Source of the DNA: Topomyia yanbarensis
Taxonomy: Eukaryota > Arthropoda > Insecta > Diptera > Culicidae
Reading direction: 5' to 3'
Length of the DNA: 64,000 bases
Assembly (NCBI RefSeq): GCF_030247195.1
Contig: NC_080672.1
Location: 96,234,113 to 96,298,112, forward strand
Positions 62,212 through 64,000 of this stretch are shown here, piece by piece. The notes beneath the pieces were generated by a model. The model searched no databases, was not told the DNA's origin, and was given only the letters and a program-made list of their open reading frames with translations. A program made the translations under genes and the position numbers. Within the stretch, counting starts at the first letter, position 1; each line of letters starts with the position of its first letter.

Positions 62212-62484
62212 TAGACTGGTTCCATTTTTGACTATTAGCTCCACCAGGCTTTATTGATACCTTTTATGGCCCTTCTTAGCCATTGTGCAAATTTTGGTAC
62301 CGATCGGTTGTGTCTACGGAGCCTCCAAAAATTTCAAAGTTTAGCTGTGGGTTGCAAGTCTAGTTTACACTTGTATAACGATGGCGCTATTCAAACAGGG
62401 ATGCTATGATTATTACTAAAAGAAGGGCCATAAAAGGAATCAGTGGAGCCTGGTGGAGCTAGTAGTCAAAATGAAACCAGTCTA
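62212..62484. mobile_element. 273-bp MITE with GCCCAG target duplications
   Basis: TIRs of about 38 bp start TAGACTGGTTCCATTTTTGA (62212-62250) and are mirrored at 62447-62484 with a few mismatches. An inner inverted block, CCTTTTATGGCCCTTCTT, extends the stem. GCCCAG directly precedes (62206-62211) and follows (62485-62490) the element. Alternatively the TA inside the ends could be the duplication, giving a Tc1/mariner reading. Confidence 0.75.
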
Positions 62485-62989
62485 GCCCAGGCTACAACAA
62501 ATGCCAGAAACTCTATTGTACAGTTACCGTTCTGTTTTTTATTGCCACAATATCTAATGTCTTTTTCTAATATAATATAATTGTAGTATACGAGTCACCC
62601 GAGAAAAGCCCATGATACCTCCGTGGTCATGGTCCAATTTCACCCCCACTGCATGGTGTTTTGTAAGTGTTTCAAATGAGATCAATCCATGGAAGCACCA
62701 TCATCATGATTCGACAAATCCCATATAAAAACCATATTTTGGTATATGTATGTTTTATTGAGACCATTTTACAGTGTTTTGATGGCTGCGTAGCTTGGAA
62801 CGGATCATATTTATGGTTTTTAAGGGATTGTATGATGTCTGAACCCATGAGAATTTGCTCCGGCGTACGTCTATCACACCTTAACTGTGTGTTTGTCTAA
62901 TTTTTGCGTTGTTTCTTCTTTTCCTATTTCTTCCTCGACAACACTCAATGGCACATGGCTACATAAAAACGATACGGTAACAGAAAAGC

Positions 62990-63280
62990 ATTAATACACG
63001 CGAAATTACAAGCGTTCTGACATACGCGACACACAAACGCTCACGTGATCGCACACATTAACATATAAACTCTCGAGTCTTTCACGATAATACAAATCCG
63101 GTACTAAACTCGATCAGTCACGCAATCCTACGCCCATGATCTCGCAGTCGCCAAATCCTCCCGATAATTAATTCGATGTGTTAGCGCTTACGAATTTATA
63201 AACTCGATTTCAAGCGTCAAAATACAAACGCCCGCTCTCACGAAATCATGAACCATACTCATCGGGAGCTTATATAGCAT
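62990..63280. repeat. Relative of the 43.2-kb tandem repeat
   Basis: Repeated ACAAACGC, CATACGCGA, CGTGATCGCAC and ATCATGAACC phrases resemble the 43245-43830 units but are strongly diverged. It abuts the LINE fragment. Confidence 0.4.
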
Positions 63281-63289
63281 CCAAAAGGT

Positions 63290-63729
63290 TACTGTAGAGG
63301 CCCACCGGTCTAATCAGCGTCTTGTAGATAATCAACTTCGTGCGGCTGCGGCTGTTCGATCGGAGCGTCCTCCGGAGTCCAAAGTAGGCACGATTTCTCG
63401 CCAAGATCCATCTCTGAATTTATGTATTATTGTGAGCCCAAATACACGACTTTGTCGACCATCTCGATTTCGTCACCGTTAATCCGAACTCGGGATAGGA
63501 AGTTCACATTGTCGTCTCTAGAACTTCTTCCTCTCATATATTTTGTCTTCGAAACGTTGATGGGAAGTCCAATTCTGCTGGCTGCTGATGTACGTTTCCG
63601 ACATCGCCTCAAAGTTCCGTGCCATTGTGTCAATGTCGTCGGCTAAGAAGCTGGACGAACTTCCTGAAGATCGTGCCACTAGTGTCTATCCCCGCTCTCC
63701 TTATTACACCTTCTAACGAAACGTTGAAC
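63290..63729 (-). pseudogene. RTE-like LINE fragment cut by terminal gap
   Basis: The minus-strand translation contains LPINVSKTKYM, VRINGDEIEMVDKVVYLGSQ (63427-63633) and, in other frames to 63300, ILARNRAYFGLR-like, TLRS and TLIRPVGLY. These are the same blocks as in the 7893-8582 fragment but from a different, diverged copy. It is broken by frameshifts. The upstream RT would lie in the gap. Confidence 0.7.
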
Positions 63730-64000
63730 NNNNNNNNNNNNNNNNNNNNNNNNNNNNNNNNNNNNNNNNNNNNNNNNNNNNNNNNNNNNNNNNNNNNNNN
63801 NNNNNNNNNNNNNNNNNNNNNNNNNNNNNNNNNNNNNNNNNNNNNNNNNNNNNNNNNNNNNNNNNNNNNNNNNNNNNNNNNNNNNNNNNNNNNNNNNNNN
63901 NNNNNNNNNNNNNNNNNNNNNNNNNNNNNNNNNNNNNNNNNNNNNNNNNNNNNNNNNNNNNNNNNNNNNNNNNNNNNNNNNNNNNNNNNNNNNNNNNNNN
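63730..64000. other. Assembly gap (continues past window)
   Basis: A run of N to the window end. Confidence 0.99.

Overview
This window looks like transposon-dense intergenic DNA from a mosquito, most likely a culicine (Aedes/Culex-type) genome. The evidence is the mix of mosquito-style repeats: an R1-clade LINE, RTE-like LINEs, a BEL/Pao retrotransposon, an IS630-Tc1-mariner element of the mosquito DD37E type, tRNA-derived SINEs, piggyBac-type MITEs and a non-autonomous Helitron. I recognise no intact host protein-coding gene, rRNA or functional tRNA. Every protein-like segment I can name is a decayed mobile-element fragment. A gap of exactly 500 N lies at 20230-20729, and a second gap starts at 63730 and runs to the window end.

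The dominant feature is a very large inverted duplication. Positions 2307-11634 (left arm) reappear reverse-complemented at 20730-29669 (right arm). The inner edge of the right arm is the gap edge itself. Between about 3.2 and 11.6 kb the arms are nearly identical (several 60-125-residue translations are unchanged), but they differ in tandem-repeat copy number, microsatellite length and a ~135-bp indel. Each arm carries an R1 LINE 3' end, a 97-bp MITE, a long anonymous stretch, a miRNA-like hairpin, a Tc1/mariner fragment, an RTE-like LINE fragment, a 146-bp MITE and a palindromic foldback element. The duplication may be real, or it may be two haplotypes scaffolded side by side.

The foldback element (core 9844-12616, perhaps 9487-12846) has TIRs around TACACCCAGG-T(n)-ACGC, subterminal ACGCGG-rich arrays, and a ~117-bp minisatellite that runs forward in one half and reversed in the other. 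A 411-bp Helitron with a TC...CTAG structure sits cleanly inside one monomer. Relatives lie at 53624-54311, 56493-56605 and 59889-60090.

The spacer (11635-20229) carries an RTE-clade LINE on the minus strand (15307-18110). To the right of the duplication, an R1 LINE with the ORF1/ORF2 TAATG junction (30231-34010) abuts a frame-broken BEL/Pao pol (34132-36900), which is followed by another R1 3'-UTR fragment.

From 37 kb to the end lie many non-coding elements: three copies of a repeat with a tRNA-like cloverleaf inside inverted termini, two TTAA-flanked MITEs, two tRNA-derived SINEs, a 1.4-kb T-rich strand-asymmetric tract, a decayed DD37E transposase, a palindrome split by a 3-kb TA-flanked element that itself holds a nested element, a GC-rich palindrome, a 273-bp MITE with GCCCAG duplications, and a truncated LINE at the terminal gap.
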